A stretch of DNA of 64,000 bases from NCBI GenBank assembly GCA_016235245.1, contig JACRLO010000001.1:124001-188000 (forward strand), given 5' to 3'. Positions 1 to 9,617 of the stretch are shown here, one piece after another. This DNA is from Nitrospirota bacterium. GTDB taxonomy: Bacteria > Nitrospirota > Thermodesulfovibrionia > Thermodesulfovibrionales > UBA6898. A program made the translations under genes and the position numbers. Numbering within the stretch: position 1 is the stretch's first letter; every line of letters starts with the position of its first letter. Below the pieces are notes generated by a model, which was given only the letters and a program-made list of their open reading frames with translations, did no database searches and had not been told where the DNA came from.

Positions 1-530
1 GCTTCGCTCTCTTTCTTGAACCGGTCAGGAACAGCAACATCCTCGTCCTTCTCAGGTATTGCCGGCGCAGCAGCAAGCTCAACTTCGGGCTCGTCCATTA
101 CGAGGGGAGGAGGCTCGCTTGGCAAAGTCGGCTCAAGCTTTATGGTTTTTTCCATCTTGTCTTTATGCGGTTTGGCCAGCTTTTGAGCTTTCTTATGCTC
201 CTCTTTCTTGGCGACATCCTTATGCTCTGCCGCTGTTTCTGCCATAGGCTCCGTCTGAACTTCTGCCTTTATTTCCTCTATCTTCTGTTCTTCCATTTCT
301 GCTGCCTCTTTGGCAGGCTCAGGCATCGATTTCGGTTCTTCAACAGGAGGCGGAGGAGGCTCTACAGGCTCCAAAACGGCCAGAGTTCTTGCTATTTTGT
401 CTGCGATCGATGAATCGATGCTTGAGGAATGGGATTTCCCTTCAAAGCCCATGTCGGCAAGTTCGTCAAGGATGTCCTTGCTGTTTCTGTTCAACTTCTT
501 TGCTAATTCGTATATCCTGACTTTTGCCAT
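1..530 (-). CDS. infB: Translation initiation factor IF-2, N-terminal part (cut by window edge)
   Basis: The reverse strand opens with MAKVRIYELAKKLNRNS, which matches the IF2_N domain that begins bacterial IF-2, the GTPase that brings initiator tRNA to the 30S ribosome. After about 50 residues the protein becomes a low-complexity linker rich in Glu, Lys, Pro and Ala, also typical before the G domain. The GTPase core lies beyond the left edge, so only about 176 residues are visible. The ATG at 530-528 is the only sensible start. The gene is divergent from rpmB, with about 120 bp between them. No nusA precedes it here, unlike the common nusA-infB order. Confidence 0.88.
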   Translation of the reverse strand, partial: MAKVRIYELAKKLNRNSKDILDELADMGFEGKSHSSSIDSSIADKIARTLAVLEPVEPPPPPVEEPKSMPEPAKEAAEMEEQKIEEIKAEVQTEPMAETAAEHKDVAKKEEHKKAQKLAKPHKDKMEKTIKLEPTLPSEPPPLVMDEPEVELAAAPAIPEKDEDVAVPDRFKKESE

Positions 531-590
531 GTTGTTTTGTCCTTAGCTATGCGACGTGCTGCAGATAGAATACTGCGCCGAGTGATAATC

Positions 591-619
591 TTGTAACAAG
601 AGTTTTAAAATGTTATCAT
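591..619 (+). promoter_or_regulatory. Likely sigma-70 promoter of rpmB
   Basis: TTGTAA (591-596) and TATCAT (614-619) are separated by exactly 17 bp. They lie about 35 bp before the rpmB start, in the divergent gap with infB. This is a match by eye to the -35/-10 consensus; no transcript data support it. Confidence 0.45.
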
Positions 620-653
620 AACCAACTATGATTATGCAATGTAGAAAGGGGGA

Positions 654-848
654 ATGAACGTGGCAAGCTGTTATGCATGTGGCAAGAAAAAGACGGTTGG
701 CAATAATGTCAGCCATGCAAACAACAGGACGAAACGGCAGATTCTGCCGAATCTCCAGAGGAAGCGGATACAGACTGATGCCGGGATCAAGCGCGCCTAT
801 GTCTGCACACGCTGCCTGAGGACTGGAACGGTAAAAAAGGTCGTCTGA
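654..848 (+). CDS. rpmB: Large ribosomal subunit protein bL28
   Basis: This 64-residue basic protein carries the bL28 core [19 protein letters not shown]. It has two CxxC pairs (CYAC near residue 6 and CTRC near residue 51), so it is the zinc-binding form of bL28 rather than the cysteine-free form. It sits on the 50S subunit. A strong purine-rich ribosome binding site (AGAAAGGGGG) lies just before the ATG. Its stop overlaps the ATG of the next gene (TGATG), so the two are co-translated. Family assignment is firm. Confidence 0.95.
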   Translation: MNVASCYACGKKKTVGNNVSHANNRTKRQILPNLQRKRIQTDAGIKRAYVCTRCLRTGTVKKVV

Positions 849-1297
849 TGAAAAAGGCTGAAACCGTTCTCGGCCCGATGCTGAAACAACTCGGGATCGA
901 GAACGGAGTGAGGCTTGAGCGGCTCCGCAACGACTGGTCTGACATCTTCGAAATAAGTATCTCTTCCCATATGTTTCCGGCAACACTTACCGAGGGGGAA
1001 CTGCTTCTGCATGTTGAATCACCCGCCTGGATGCAGCAACTTACGTATTATAAAAAAGAGATCATCCGGAAGCTTTCTTCATACGCTGTAACTGATGTTC
1101 GGTTCAGTCTGGGGAGGATCACGCAAAAGAAACCGAAGCAAGCAGCGGAGAGGCCGATGAGGCCGCTTTCGCCCGATGAGATTTCATTTGCAGCATCGGT
1201 CGTTGCCGACATCAGGAATGAAGCGCTGAAGGATTCCATCCGGAAGGCTATCGAAAAATCGCTCGCTGCAGACAGAAAACCAGGTCAAAACAGGTGA
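848..1297 (+). CDS. DUF721/DciA-like protein
   Basis: The 149-residue product resembles the DUF721 family. It has a helical N-terminus (VLGPMLKQLGIENG), a conserved tryptophan region (RLRNDWSDIF), and the stretch LLLHVESPAWMQQLTYYK, which matches the family's small alpha/beta core. In many bacteria DUF721 proteins (DciA) load or guide the replicative helicase DnaB; that role is known for the family and only inferred here. The C-terminus is a basic, Pro-containing tail followed by a helix. It overlaps rpmB by one base and is the last gene of this short plus-strand unit. Confidence 0.72.
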   Translation: MKKAETVLGPMLKQLGIENGVRLERLRNDWSDIFEISISSHMFPATLTEGELLLHVESPAWMQQLTYYKKEIIRKLSSYAVTDVRFSLGRITQKKPKQAAERPMRPLSPDEISFAASVVADIRNEALKDSIRKAIEKSLAADRKPGQNR

Positions 1298-1324
1298 TGT
1301 TGTAATGCCTCAGTAAAGAAAGAA

Positions 1325-1375
1325 ACCCACCCCTGCACCCCTTTTGGGAGGGGAGATAAGGGATGGGTCGTATTT
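1325..1375 (-). terminator. Hairpin-rich gap between DUF721 gene and clpX, likely clpX terminator
   Basis: Between the convergent ends of the DUF721 gene and clpX, the reverse strand reads CCCATCCC ... GGGGTGGG with inner C-rich/G-rich pairing, followed by GTTTCTTTCTTT. This fits an intrinsic terminator for the tig-clpP-clpX unit. Inner pairing is ambiguous because several C and G runs can exchange partners. Confidence 0.5.
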
Positions 1376-1422
1376 TGTGCTGTTATACCCCTTGTAACTG
1401 AAGGGTTACGCAATGCTCCAAA

Positions 1423-2664
1423 TTAAGCTGATTCTGCCTGCTTTTCGTACAGGAGAATCGGCTTTTCGTTTTTTATTACCGTGTCCTCGGTTATGAGACA
1501 TTCCTTGATGCCTTTTTGCGAAGGTATCTCATACATGACATCAAGCATGATCTCTTCAAGAATAGCTCGCAGACCGCGTGCTCCGGTCTTTCGCTGTATT
1601 GCCTTCCTCGCTATCGCAGATAGGGCTGTATCCGTGAACTTCAATCTCACGTTATCAAAAGAGAGCAGTTTCTGATACTGCTTGGTAAGCGCGTTCCTGG
1701 GCTCCGTAAGGATTTTTACGAGGGAAGCCTCATCCAGTTCTCCAAGCATGGTCACGACAGGAAGCCTTCCGACAAATTCAGGGATAAGTCCGTATTTGAT
1801 CAGATCACCCGGCTCTGCCATGCTGAGCACATCTGCAGTCTTCCTCTCGCTCTTTGGCGAAAGGGCGGAACCGAACCCTACGGTCTTTTTGCCCACGCGC
1901 TGCTCAACGATCCCGTCAAGGCCAGTGAATGCACCACCGCAGATAAAGAGAATATTTGTCGTATCTACCTGGATGAAATCCTGCTGGGGATGCTTCCTGC
2001 CACCCTGAGGCGGGATGCTCGCGATCGTCCCTTCAATGATCTTGAGAAGCGCCTGCTGAACACCTTCACCGGAAACATCCCTGGTAATGGAGGGGTTATC
2101 GGACTTCTTGCTGATCTTGTCAATCTCGTCGATGTATACGATGCCCCGTTGCGCCTTTTCTACATCATAGTCAGAAGCCTGAAGCAGTTTGAGGATAATA
2201 TTCTCGACATCCTCACCAACATAGCCTGCTTCAGTGAGGGTAGTAGCGTCAGCAATAGTAAACGGTACATCAAGGAGCTTGGCAAGCGTCTGGGCAAGCA
2301 GAGTCTTGCCTGTCCCGGTCGGACCAATCAGCAGAATATTGCTTTTCTGGAGTTCTACGTCCGATACACCAGGGCTGTATATTCTCTTGTAATGATTATG
2401 TACAGCGACAGAAAGTATCCTTTTCGCTTTTTCCTGGCCGATGACATAATCGTTGAGAAACGTATGGATCTCCCTGGGCTTCGGGAGTTTGGGCAGGGCT
2501 TCCGTACCGGTTTCAACCGCGAGCTCATCTTCAATGATCTCCTTACAAAGTTCAATACACTCGTTACAGATATATATCGTCGGGCCAGCGATGAGCTTCT
2601 TCACTTCTTCCTGACCTTTTCCGCAGAAAGAACACTTCAGCGCCTCGTCGTCTTTTCTTGCCAT
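1423..2664 (-). CDS. clpX: ATP-dependent Clp protease, ATP-binding subunit ClpX
   Basis: ClpX is the AAA+ unfoldase that feeds substrates to ClpP. The 413 residues have the usual layout. An N-terminal zinc-binding domain has C11, C14, C33 and C36. The AAA+ core has Walker A (GPTGTGKT), Walker B (VYIDEIDKI) and the pore-loop region near YVGEDVENI. The small C-terminal domain includes [11 protein letters not shown]. Length is normal for the family. The ATG overlaps the clpP stop (TAATG), so translation is coupled. With tig and clpP it forms the classic chaperone/protease operon. Confidence 0.97.
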   Translation of the reverse strand: MARKDDEALKCSFCGKGQEEVKKLIAGPTIYICNECIELCKEIIEDELAVETGTEALPKLPKPREIHTFLNDYVIGQEKAKRILSVAVHNHYKRIYSPGVSDVELQKSNILLIGPTGTGKTLLAQTLAKLLDVPFTIADATTLTEAGYVGEDVENIILKLLQASDYDVEKAQRGIVYIDEIDKISKKSDNPSITRDVSGEGVQQALLKIIEGTIASIPPQGGRKHPQQDFIQVDTTNILFICGGAFTGLDGIVEQRVGKKTVGFGSALSPKSERKTADVLSMAEPGDLIKYGLIPEFVGRLPVVTMLGELDEASLVKILTEPRNALTKQYQKLLSFDNVRLKFTDTALSAIARKAIQRKTGARGLRAILEEIMLDVMYEIPSQKGIKECLITEDTVIKNEKPILLYEKQAESA

Positions 2665-3275
2665 TACTTCTGACTCTCCTGTTTCTTCTTCTTGTTGGTA
2701 GTGTCAATAACCTCGTCCACGAGGCCATAGTCCTTCGCTTCCCTGCCGGACATGAAGAAGTCGCGGTCCGTATCGGTCCTCATCTTATCGAGCGGTTGAC
2801 CGGTATGTGCTGCAAGTATCTTGTTAAGGGTATCCTTAACCTTCAATATCTCCCGCGCATGGATCTCGATGTCCGTTGCCTGCCCCTGGAAGCCACCCAG
2901 CGGCTGATGGAGCATAATCCGTGCATGGGGCAGAGAAAACCGCTTGCCCTTTGTGCCTGCGGTCAGCAGGAGAGCTCCCATGCTTGCTGCCTGGCCGATG
3001 CAATAGGTGCAGATGTCGGGCTTCACATACTGCATGGTGTCATAGATGGCAAGGCCTGAGGTTACGATGCCGCCAGGTGAATTGACATAAAGATGGATAT
3101 CTTTTTCCGGATCCTCTGTCTGCAGAAAAAGAAGCTGTGCAATGACCGTATTGGCAACATGGTCATCTATCGCTGTGCCAAGAAAAATAATTCTGTCTTT
3201 CAGAAGACGGGAATAGATATCATAGGCGCGCTCAGACCTGCCGGTCTGTTCTATTACGATAGGGATGACGCTCAT
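2664..3275 (-). CDS. clpP: ATP-dependent Clp protease, proteolytic subunit ClpP
   Basis: ClpP is the serine protease chamber that works with ClpX. Reading from [10 protein letters not shown] (203 residues), the catalytic triad is intact: S98 in [11 protein letters not shown]123 in [10 protein letters not shown] and D172 in TDRDFF. A longer reading frame starts nine codons upstream, but AAAGGAG lies at the right distance from the ATG at 3275, and family proteins begin with MxxIPxVIE. The tig stop is one base before this ATG, so the ribosome binding site sits inside the tig 3' end. Confidence 0.97.
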   Translation of the reverse strand: MSVIPIVIEQTGRSERAYDIYSRLLKDRIIFLGTAIDDHVANTVIAQLLFLQTEDPEKDIHLYVNSPGGIVTSGLAIYDTMQYVKPDICTYCIGQAASMGALLLTAGTKGKRFSLPHARIMLHQPLGGFQGQATDIEIHAREILKVKDTLNKILAAHTGQPLDKMRTDTDRDFFMSGREAKDYGLVDEVIDTTNKKKKQESQK

Positions 3276-3276
3276 A

Positions 3277-4560
3277 TTACGCTCCTTTGGTGGTCTCAGC
3301 ACCGGACAGCAGGAAGTCGAGCACCTTTTCTTCTCTGATATTATGCCTGAGATTTTCGAGGGACCCGTCCCTCGTCATAAAAAGGTTAACGATCGCATCC
3401 GGTGTTGCCTGAAACTGCCTGGCTATGAGCGATATCCTGTCCTTGACCTCTGCCTCTGAAACAGTGATCTTCTCTTTCTCGGCTATCTCATCTAACAGAA
3501 GCGTTGCCTTTACATTCTTGATCGCTTTTGGCCTGAGCTTTTCAACAAGGACTGCATCTGCTTTTTCATTGGCCGGTTCACCCTGCGGCAGAGAACTTTC
3601 AGTCTTGCGCTCGCTGCTTATCAGGTGTTCCAGTTCTGCTTCAGCGAGAGATTCCGGGACATCAAAGGTATGACCTTCGATCAGCGTATCGATAATTTGG
3701 GCCTTTTGCTGTTTTTTCCCATTTTCCTGTTTTGCGGTCAGGAGCCCTTCCTTTATCTTCACTGTAAGGGCATCAAGGGAGTCACTGCCAAAGTCCTTTG
3801 CAAACTCATCGTCGATCTCGGGAAGATTCTTTTCCTTGACCTCCTTGATTGTTATGCGCAGCCTGTCGCCCTTGTCAGAATCCTCTTTCAGTTCCTTGCC
3901 TACGATCTCGGGGAGCGTGACCTCAACAATATCGCCTTTCTTTTTCCCTGTCAGGCTGTCAAGGATACCGCGCGGCGTAAGCCCGTTGCCAAGGTTCATG
4001 ACCTGATCCTTTTCCGCGGCAATCTCTGTTTCGCCTGAGGGATCAAGCTTCACATAATCAATAATGAGCAGGTCGTTTTCCCTGATCTCACGGTCAACAG
4101 CCTCAAAAACAGCCCTCTCGTTCTGCAGGCCTTTGAGCGTATCGTCCACCTCTTTATCATCAACAGATGCCTCGATCTCTTTAACCGTAAGGCCGCTGTA
4201 GTTCATCATCTCGATCTTCGGCCTTACTTCAACGGTAAGCGAAAAGACCAGCGGTTCATTTCTCTTGAGCGCAAGGTTCGTCTCGATCTTAGGCATTGCA
4301 ACAGGAGCAAGATCAGCCTCTTTTACTGCCTCTGCATAATAGGTCGGAATAAGTTTTTCAAGGAGTTCACTCTTTATGTCCTCACCGAATTTCTTTTCGA
4401 TCATACTCATCGGTGCCTTGCCGGGTCTGAACCCGGGAATACGTGCCCGCTGCCGGACATTATCTAAAGAACCGGCATATTCTTTTTCAAGAATGTCTGC
4501 CGGAATCTCGATTTTAAGCCGTTTTTTTGTGCTGCTGATATCCTCAATTATAGGGGCCAA
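3277..4560 (-). CDS. tig: Trigger factor (ribosome-associated chaperone, peptidyl-prolyl isomerase)
   Basis: Trigger factor binds at the ribosome exit tunnel and shields nascent chains. The 427-residue protein has the ribosome-docking signature GFRPGKAP near residues 43-50, an FKBP-type isomerase domain in the middle (about residues 150-240), and a long helical C-terminal chaperone region. The start codon is TTG at 4560, six bases after a GGAGG ribosome binding site, so this is a non-ATG start. It is the first gene of tig-clpP-clpX and is divergent from polA. Confidence 0.95.
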   Translation of the reverse strand: MAPIIEDISSTKKRLKIEIPADILEKEYAGSLDNVRQRARIPGFRPGKAPMSMIEKKFGEDIKSELLEKLIPTYYAEAVKEADLAPVAMPKIETNLALKRNEPLVFSLTVEVRPKIEMMNYSGLTVKEIEASVDDKEVDDTLKGLQNERAVFEAVDREIRENDLLIIDYVKLDPSGETEIAAEKDQVMNLGNGLTPRGILDSLTGKKKGDIVEVTLPEIVGKELKEDSDKGDRLRITIKEVKEKNLPEIDDEFAKDFGSDSLDALTVKIKEGLLTAKQENGKKQQKAQIIDTLIEGHTFDVPESLAEAELEHLISSERKTESSLPQGEPANEKADAVLVEKLRPKAIKNVKATLLLDEIAEKEKITVSEAEVKDRISLIARQFQATPDAIVNLFMTRDGSLENLRHNIREEKVLDFLLSGAETTKGA

Positions 4561-4634
4561 TGTTACCTCCGATGCCGTTTATCTACTCTAAAATAAGAAC
4601 GTATCTTTAGTCAATTTTAGGTATAATCTCATCA

Positions 4635-7295
4635 ATGGACCTCTATATTATCGATGGAAACTCCTATGTGTACCGGGCATACTACGCCATAAAGTCACTG
4701 ACAAACTCAAAAGGATTTCCTACCAATGCAATCCTCGGATTTACGAACATGCTTTTGAAGGTCATCAGGGAAAAGAAACCGGAAGGCATTGTAGTTTCTT
4801 TTGACTCACCGGCAATAACCGGACGGCATATGATGTTTGAACAGTACAAGGCAAACAGGAAGGAGACGCCTGCCGATCTTGTAGCACAGTTACCGCATAT
4901 CAGAAAAGTGATATCCGCCCTCCATATAAAGGTATTCGAGATGCCGGGATATGAGGCAGACGATATTATCGGGACTATAGCAAAAAAGGCTGCATCCGAA
5001 GGGTCGAATGTCTATATTGTCACGGCAGACAAAGATATGCTTCAGCTTGTTGATGACCGGGTCAAGGTCTATGATCCGATGAAAGACAGAATGCTTGACA
5101 AGGCATATGTCATGGAGAGGTTTGGCGTAGGACCTGAACGGGTTACCGAATATATGGCGCTTACCGGAGATGCTGCTGACAATATCCCCGGGGTCAAGGG
5201 AATTGGTGAAAAAACTGCAAAGGAACTCCTTGCCTCTTTTGCCAGCATAGAAGAGCTCCTTGAGCATCCCGAACGAATACCCAGGGAAAAGCTGAGGGCA
5301 ATGATTTCCGGGAGCCGGGATATGGTGATCATGAGCCAAAAGCTGGCGACGATAGATACTGCGGTGCCGATAGATTTTACTACCGCCGAGTTTGGCCTTC
5401 TTGATCCTGACTGGCTCGCCCTGCTGTCGTTGTTCAAGGAGTTCGAATTTACCAGTCTTATGAAACTTCTCCCTTCTCAGGCTACCGCTCCTGCAACCTC
5501 GAACAGACATTATAGTGCGGTCTTCTCGGCTGATACGCTCAGGGAAATAGCGGCATCAGTAAAGAGAGAACTTGCCTTTGACACGGAGGCGACCGGAAAA
5601 TACCCTCTCATCGACAGGCTTGTGGGGCTGTCTCTCTGCAATGACAGTGAGAAGTCATACTATGTTCCGATGGGCCATACTCAATCGCTCATGCCGGAAC
5701 ATGAGCAGCTGGGCAAAGAAGTAGTGATGCAGATTCTCAACCCCATTCTTGCGGATCCGAACATCAGCAAGATCGGCCATAACCTGAAATACGACCTGTT
5801 GATGCTTGCCAAAGAAGGAATCTCTGTTGACGGACCTCTTCTGGATACCATGATCGCAGCGTATCTCCTGAACCCCAACAAGGCAGGACACAGCCTTGAT
5901 GAAGTATCCTTTGAATATCTTTCGAAAAGAAAAAAGTCCTTTATGGAAGTCCTGAAAAAGCGGCCGAGTTTTGCCGACGTCCCCATTGACGAGGCTGCGC
6001 CATACGCTGCAGAGGACGCTGCACTTGCCTTTGAGCTTAAGGATCTGCTCTTTGAAAGACTGAAAGAGGGCGGGCTTGAGTCGGTATATTTAACCATTGA
6101 AATGCCGCTCATCAAGGTGCTTGTTGACATGGAAACTGCCGGGATAAAGATACAGGAAGGTCTTCTGGAAGAAATGTCAAAAGAACTTGCCGCTGACATA
6201 GCTGCGATCGAAAAGCGGGTCTATTTCCTTGCCGGCGAGGAGTTTAACATTAATTCTCCAAAACAATTAAGCGCCATCCTCTTTACCGGGCTCGGCCTGA
6301 GCCCAAGCAGAAAGACAAAAACAGGGTTCTCAACAGGCGTGGATGTGCTTGAAGAACTTGCAGAGTCTCATGAGCTCCCAAGGGAAGTCCTTCACTACCG
6401 GAGCCTCACAAAACTGAAGACCACCTATATAGATGTGCTGCCCGCCCTGGTGAACCCGCGGACAGGCAGACTGCATACGTCCTTCAATCAGACGGTAACT
6501 GCAACAGGAAGGTTGAGCAGCAGCGACCCGAATCTCCAGAATATTCCGGTAAAGGGGGACTGGGGGAAACGGATACGGGCTGCATTTGTTGCAGAACAGG
6601 GGAACCTGCTTCTTTCTGCTGACTATTCACAGGTAGAACTCAGGATCCTGGCGCACTTGAGCAATGATGCCGGGCTGATAGCGGCCTTCAGGGACAATAT
6701 CGACATTCATACGAGGACAGCGGCCGAGATCTTTGGTGTTCCTCTTAAAAGTGTTTCGCCCGAGATGAGAAGGACTGCAAAAACAGTCAATTTCGGCGTA
6801 ATCTACGGCATATCGTCATTTGGTCTCTCAGAGACGCTTAATATAGGCAGAAAAGAGGCTGAACAGTTTATCAAACAGTATTTTGACCGCCATCCAGGAG
6901 TAAAGCAGTATATCGAACAGTTAATAGCAGAGACCACGGAAAAAGGATATGTCACAACGCTTTTCGGCAGAAAGCGGCCTGTCCCTGAGTTGAAGAACCA
7001 GAACAGGAATATCCGCCAATTAGGCGAAAGACTGGCTGTGAATTCGCCCATCCAGGGAACTGCAGCAGATATAATCAAACTTGCCATGATACATATCAGG
7101 GGGCGCCTAAGAGCAGAATCTCTGCAGGCGCGAATGATACTGCAGGTCCATGACGAACTTCTGTTCGAGCTTCCAGCGTCAGAACTGCATACGGTGGGAC
7201 GTATTGTTCGGGAAGGAATGGAGGGGGTTTTGGAACTCTCCGTGCCCCTGAAAGTGGATATAGGCCATGGTCATAACTGGGCCGAGGCCCATTGA
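4635..7295 (+). CDS. polA: DNA polymerase I with all three domains
   Basis: The 886-residue enzyme fills gaps and removes RNA primers. An N-terminal 5'-3' nuclease domain runs over about residues 1-290 (MDLYIIDGNSYVYRAYYA, GYEADDIIGT, TADKDMLQL). The proofreading domain keeps its metal ligands: D316 and E318 in FDTEAT, the NLKYD motif and YAAEDAALA. The polymerase domain shows motif A with D663 (LSADYSQVELR), the O-helix region RRTAKTVNFGVIYG, and motif C with D840 and E841 (VHDELLF). Both nuclease activities therefore look intact, unlike in many bacteria that have lost proofreading. A TATAAT box lies only eight bases before the ATG, so its role as promoter is unclear. Confidence 0.97.
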   Translation: MDLYIIDGNSYVYRAYYAIKSLTNSKGFPTNAILGFTNMLLKVIREKKPEGIVVSFDSPAITGRHMMFEQYKANRKETPADLVAQLPHIRKVISALHIKVFEMPGYEADDIIGTIAKKAASEGSNVYIVTADKDMLQLVDDRVKVYDPMKDRMLDKAYVMERFGVGPERVTEYMALTGDAADNIPGVKGIGEKTAKELLASFASIEELLEHPERIPREKLRAMISGSRDMVIMSQKLATIDTAVPIDFTTAEFGLLDPDWLALLSLFKEFEFTSLMKLLPSQATAPATSNRHYSAVFSADTLREIAASVKRELAFDTEATGKYPLIDRLVGLSLCNDSEKSYYVPMGHTQSLMPEHEQLGKEVVMQILNPILADPNISKIGHNLKYDLLMLAKEGISVDGPLLDTMIAAYLLNPNKAGHSLDEVSFEYLSKRKKSFMEVLKKRPSFADVPIDEAAPYAAEDAALAFELKDLLFERLKEGGLESVYLTIEMPLIKVLVDMETAGIKIQEGLLEEMSKELAADIAAIEKRVYFLAGEEFNINSPKQLSAILFTGLGLSPSRKTKTGFSTGVDVLEELAESHELPREVLHYRSLTKLKTTYIDVLPALVNPRTGRLHTSFNQTVTATGRLSSSDPNLQNIPVKGDWGKRIRAAFVAEQGNLLLSADYSQVELRILAHLSNDAGLIAAFRDNIDIHTRTAAEIFGVPLKSVSPEMRRTAKTVNFGVIYGISSFGLSETLNIGRKEAEQFIKQYFDRHPGVKQYIEQLIAETTEKGYVTTLFGRKRPVPELKNQNRNIRQLGERLAVNSPIQGTAADIIKLAMIHIRGRLRAESLQARMILQVHDELLFELPASELHTVGRIVREGMEGVLELSVPLKVDIGHGHNWAEAH

Positions 7296-7354
7296 TAATA
7301 TTTTGTATAAATGTTCCTTAAATTTGATAGAATAGCTTCAACAGGGTTAACCTC

Positions 7355-8692
7355 ATGAAAACCAAAGATCAAAAAAACAATTCCAAGAAGACACCAGAGG
7401 GCACAAAAAAGACTGCGGCGAAAAAGGCCGCTCCTGAAAAGTCCACCAAGTCTTTTGATGCAAGGACCGCAACATCAGTAAAATCAACTTCTATTAAAAA
7501 TAATGCGACGACAAGAAAGATCAAACAGAAACCTGACATAGCAAAGCCTGTTGCAACGAAGAAAACCGTAGTGGCAAAGGTAATGGTAACGCCAACACCT
7601 GTCATTACAACAAGGAAGGCTGCGACTAAGAAAACATCAATCCCTGTTAAGGTTGAGGTCAAGGCCAAGGCTAAACCAATAACCTCGATCACCAAGGCCG
7701 CTAAGGTAACGACTAAGCCTGTCATTACACCAAAGAAGGCTGCGCCTAAGAAAACATCAATCCCTGCTAAGGTTGAGGTCAAGGCCAAAGCTAAACCAAT
7801 AACCTCGATCACCAAGGCCGCTAAGGTAACGCCAACTCCTGTCATTACGCCGAAGAAGGCTGCGCCTAAGAAGATGCCAATTCCCGCTAAGGTTGAGATC
7901 AAGGCCAAGGCTAAACCAATAACCTCGCTTACCAAGGCCGCTACCGTAAAGCCAATTCCTGTCATTACGCCAAAGAAGGCTGCGCCTAAGAAGATGCCAA
8001 TTCCCGCTAAGGTTGAGGTCAAAGCCAAGGCTAAACCAATAACCTCGCTTACCAAGGCCGCTGCCGTAAAGCCAATTCCTGCGGCAAAGGCAGAGAAGAG
8101 CGTTATTGGAGCAAAGAAAGAATCTGCCTCTCTAAACCAATCGTTAAAATCAGGTAATTCAGGAAAAACGTATGAGGCAAAAGAAGTAACTGGCTCTAAA
8201 GCAGAGAGGTATCCTTCAAAAAACTCCCGGGCAAGACTAAAAATATTCCTGCCTGAGCAGGATATAACTGAAGAGGAAGCAGCGGAAATCTTTTTCGGAG
8301 AACTTCCCGAAGAATATGGTGAAAATTCCGTAATTGCGCTGGCCGTTGACCCAAACACGGTCTTTGTGGACTGGGAGGTCGTTCCAAAGGATATTGCCGA
8401 TATGGAGGGGGATCTGAATCTTAGATTCTATGATATTACGGGCATCGAATTGAATGACTGGAATGCACATGCTGTTCTTGATATCCCGATTAACAGACGA
8501 GTAGGGAGCGGCTTTTTTGACATACGCATGCCGGGGCGGGATATCGTTGTTGCCGCCGGTATACTCAAGCCGGTTGGCGGATTCATGCCGATCGTACGGT
8601 CAGGGATGGTATCCTTCCCTGCTCTTCTGACTTTCGACGAACTTGGCATCGCGCAAAAACTCTTTGAAGCAGGCATCCCTGTCGGGTACTGA
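7355..8692 (+). CDS. DUF4912 protein with histone-H1-like Lys/Ala/Pro repeat arm
   Basis: Two parts are visible in this 445-residue protein. Residues 1 to about 285 are a Lys/Ala/Thr/Pro-rich, strongly basic arm like bacterial histone-H1-type tails, containing four near-identical 40-residue repeats with motifs such as TPKKAAPKK and VEVKAKAKPITS. Residues of about 300-445 fit DUF4912 (FVDWEVVPKDIADM, SGFFDIRMPG), a domain of unknown function. The basic arm suggests binding to DNA or RNA or another polyanion; this is inference. The repeats are nearly identical at DNA level, so the arm probably expands and contracts quickly. It follows polA by 60 bp on the same strand. Confidence 0.75.
   Translation: MKTKDQKNNSKKTPEGTKKTAAKKAAPEKSTKSFDARTATSVKSTSIKNNATTRKIKQKPDIAKPVATKKTVVAKVMVTPTPVITTRKAATKKTSIPVKVEVKAKAKPITSITKAAKVTTKPVITPKKAAPKKTSIPAKVEVKAKAKPITSITKAAKVTPTPVITPKKAAPKKMPIPAKVEIKAKAKPITSLTKAATVKPIPVITPKKAAPKKMPIPAKVEVKAKAKPITSLTKAAAVKPIPAAKAEKSVIGAKKESASLNQSLKSGNSGKTYEAKEVTGSKAERYPSKNSRARLKIFLPEQDITEEEAAEIFFGELPEEYGENSVIALAVDPNTVFVDWEVVPKDIADMEGDLNLRFYDITGIELNDWNAHAVLDIPINRRVGSGFFDIRMPGRDIVVAAGILKPVGGFMPIVRSGMVSFPALLTFDELGIAQKLFEAGIPVGY
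7585..8084 (+). repeat. Tandem 120-bp repeats inside the DUF4912 gene
   Basis: The same block recurs with an exact 120-bp period (for example the aligned segments beginning at 7621, 7741, 7861 and 7981), about four units plus a partial one. Units differ at a few positions only. Being a multiple of three, unit gain or loss keeps the frame. Confidence 0.9.
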
Positions 8693-8770
8693 TCTGAAAA
8701 TTCTGCAAACTAATTGCCGATTGTCACATCCTTTCCCAGTACGCTGACGCACTGCCACAGGCGGAAAAAG

Positions 8771-9610
8771 TCAGCAGTTACTGAAGACGCATCCTGAGCA
8801 TGCGGTTGTATCCCTTTCCCCCCTACAGATCCCGGAAACACCGTGATGACAGAGGGCAAAATCATACTTAAGCGGGTCTTTTGGGTCGAATTGTTTCAAC
8901 GCGCCGGTTATCTCAACCGCTGTCTTCCAGTCTGCCGAATTTCTTTTGGTGAAACCAAGACACCGGGATATCTTCATGATATGCGTATCAAGCGGAATAA
9001 CCAGCTTATCCTTTGGAATTCTTTTCCATATGCCAAAATCAATGTCTTTGTCGCGAATCATCCAGCGAAGAAAAAGAGTCGATCGTTTGCAGGTGCTTCC
9101 CTTTGCAGGCGAAGGAAAGAATTGGAGAAGACCTGAGGGCTTAATGTTCCTGCCGTAGATCTTTGTTGTGTCCACGGAGAGAAACCGATCCATCATTGCT
9201 GCAAGGCCATTGCCGATGTTCTCATCCGTATTCCGGTAATGCTTCACAAAGATGTTTTCAAGAGAACGTTCTTTCCGAAGGATCGTCTTAAGTATAAAGA
9301 GAAGGCAGATGATATCTTCGTTTCTATTGAATCGGTACTGTATGCCCTGAAAACGTTTTGCCTGTCTGGCAACACTGAAATGGAGCAGGAAATCATAGGG
9401 GCTTTCCCCCATGATCGACAGGATCTTTTCGATAACAGGCTTGAAGAGTCCTATCCTGCCGTACGCAAAGCAGCATGCAAGGTACCCGGCGATCTCAATG
9501 TCTCCGATGTTTTTATAACGGTGTGGAAATTCGATCGGATCGTGGAGGATCCTCTGGCTGAAATCATATTCCCGGTAAAACCTGTTGAGTACGCTTCTCA
9601 GTTCAGACAT
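8771..9610 (-). CDS. TIGR02757/DUF2400 family protein
   Basis: The 279 residues match the TIGR02757 (DUF2400) family: a helical N-terminus (YREYDFSQRILHDPIEFPHRY), FAYGR, and PLDTHIMKISRCLGFTKR, a stretch that recalls helix-hairpin-helix glycosylases. The function of the family is not established. The C-terminus holds a run of cysteines spaced C-x8-C-x2-C-x4-C, similar to but not the same as the Fe-S cluster loop of endonuclease III. It is eight bases downstream of the kup stop on the same strand, so the two may be co-transcribed. Confidence 0.7.
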   Translation of the reverse strand: MSELRSVLNRFYREYDFSQRILHDPIEFPHRYKNIGDIEIAGYLACCFAYGRIGLFKPVIEKILSIMGESPYDFLLHFSVARQAKRFQGIQYRFNRNEDIICLLFILKTILRKERSLENIFVKHYRNTDENIGNGLAAMMDRFLSVDTTKIYGRNIKPSGLLQFFPSPAKGSTCKRSTLFLRWMIRDKDIDFGIWKRIPKDKLVIPLDTHIMKISRCLGFTKRNSADWKTAVEITGALKQFDPKDPLKYDFALCHHGVSGICRGERDTTACSGCVFSNC

Positions 9611-9617
9611 GCTGATA

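Noticed and set aside
1990-2673. 227-residue plus-strand open frame over clpX
   Set aside because: Antisense shadow of clpX, with no start signal and no family features.
7369-8358. 329-residue open frame on the minus strand
   Set aside because: It is the antisense of the low-complexity repeat arm of the DUF4912 gene; its protein is a repetitive hydrophobic artefact.
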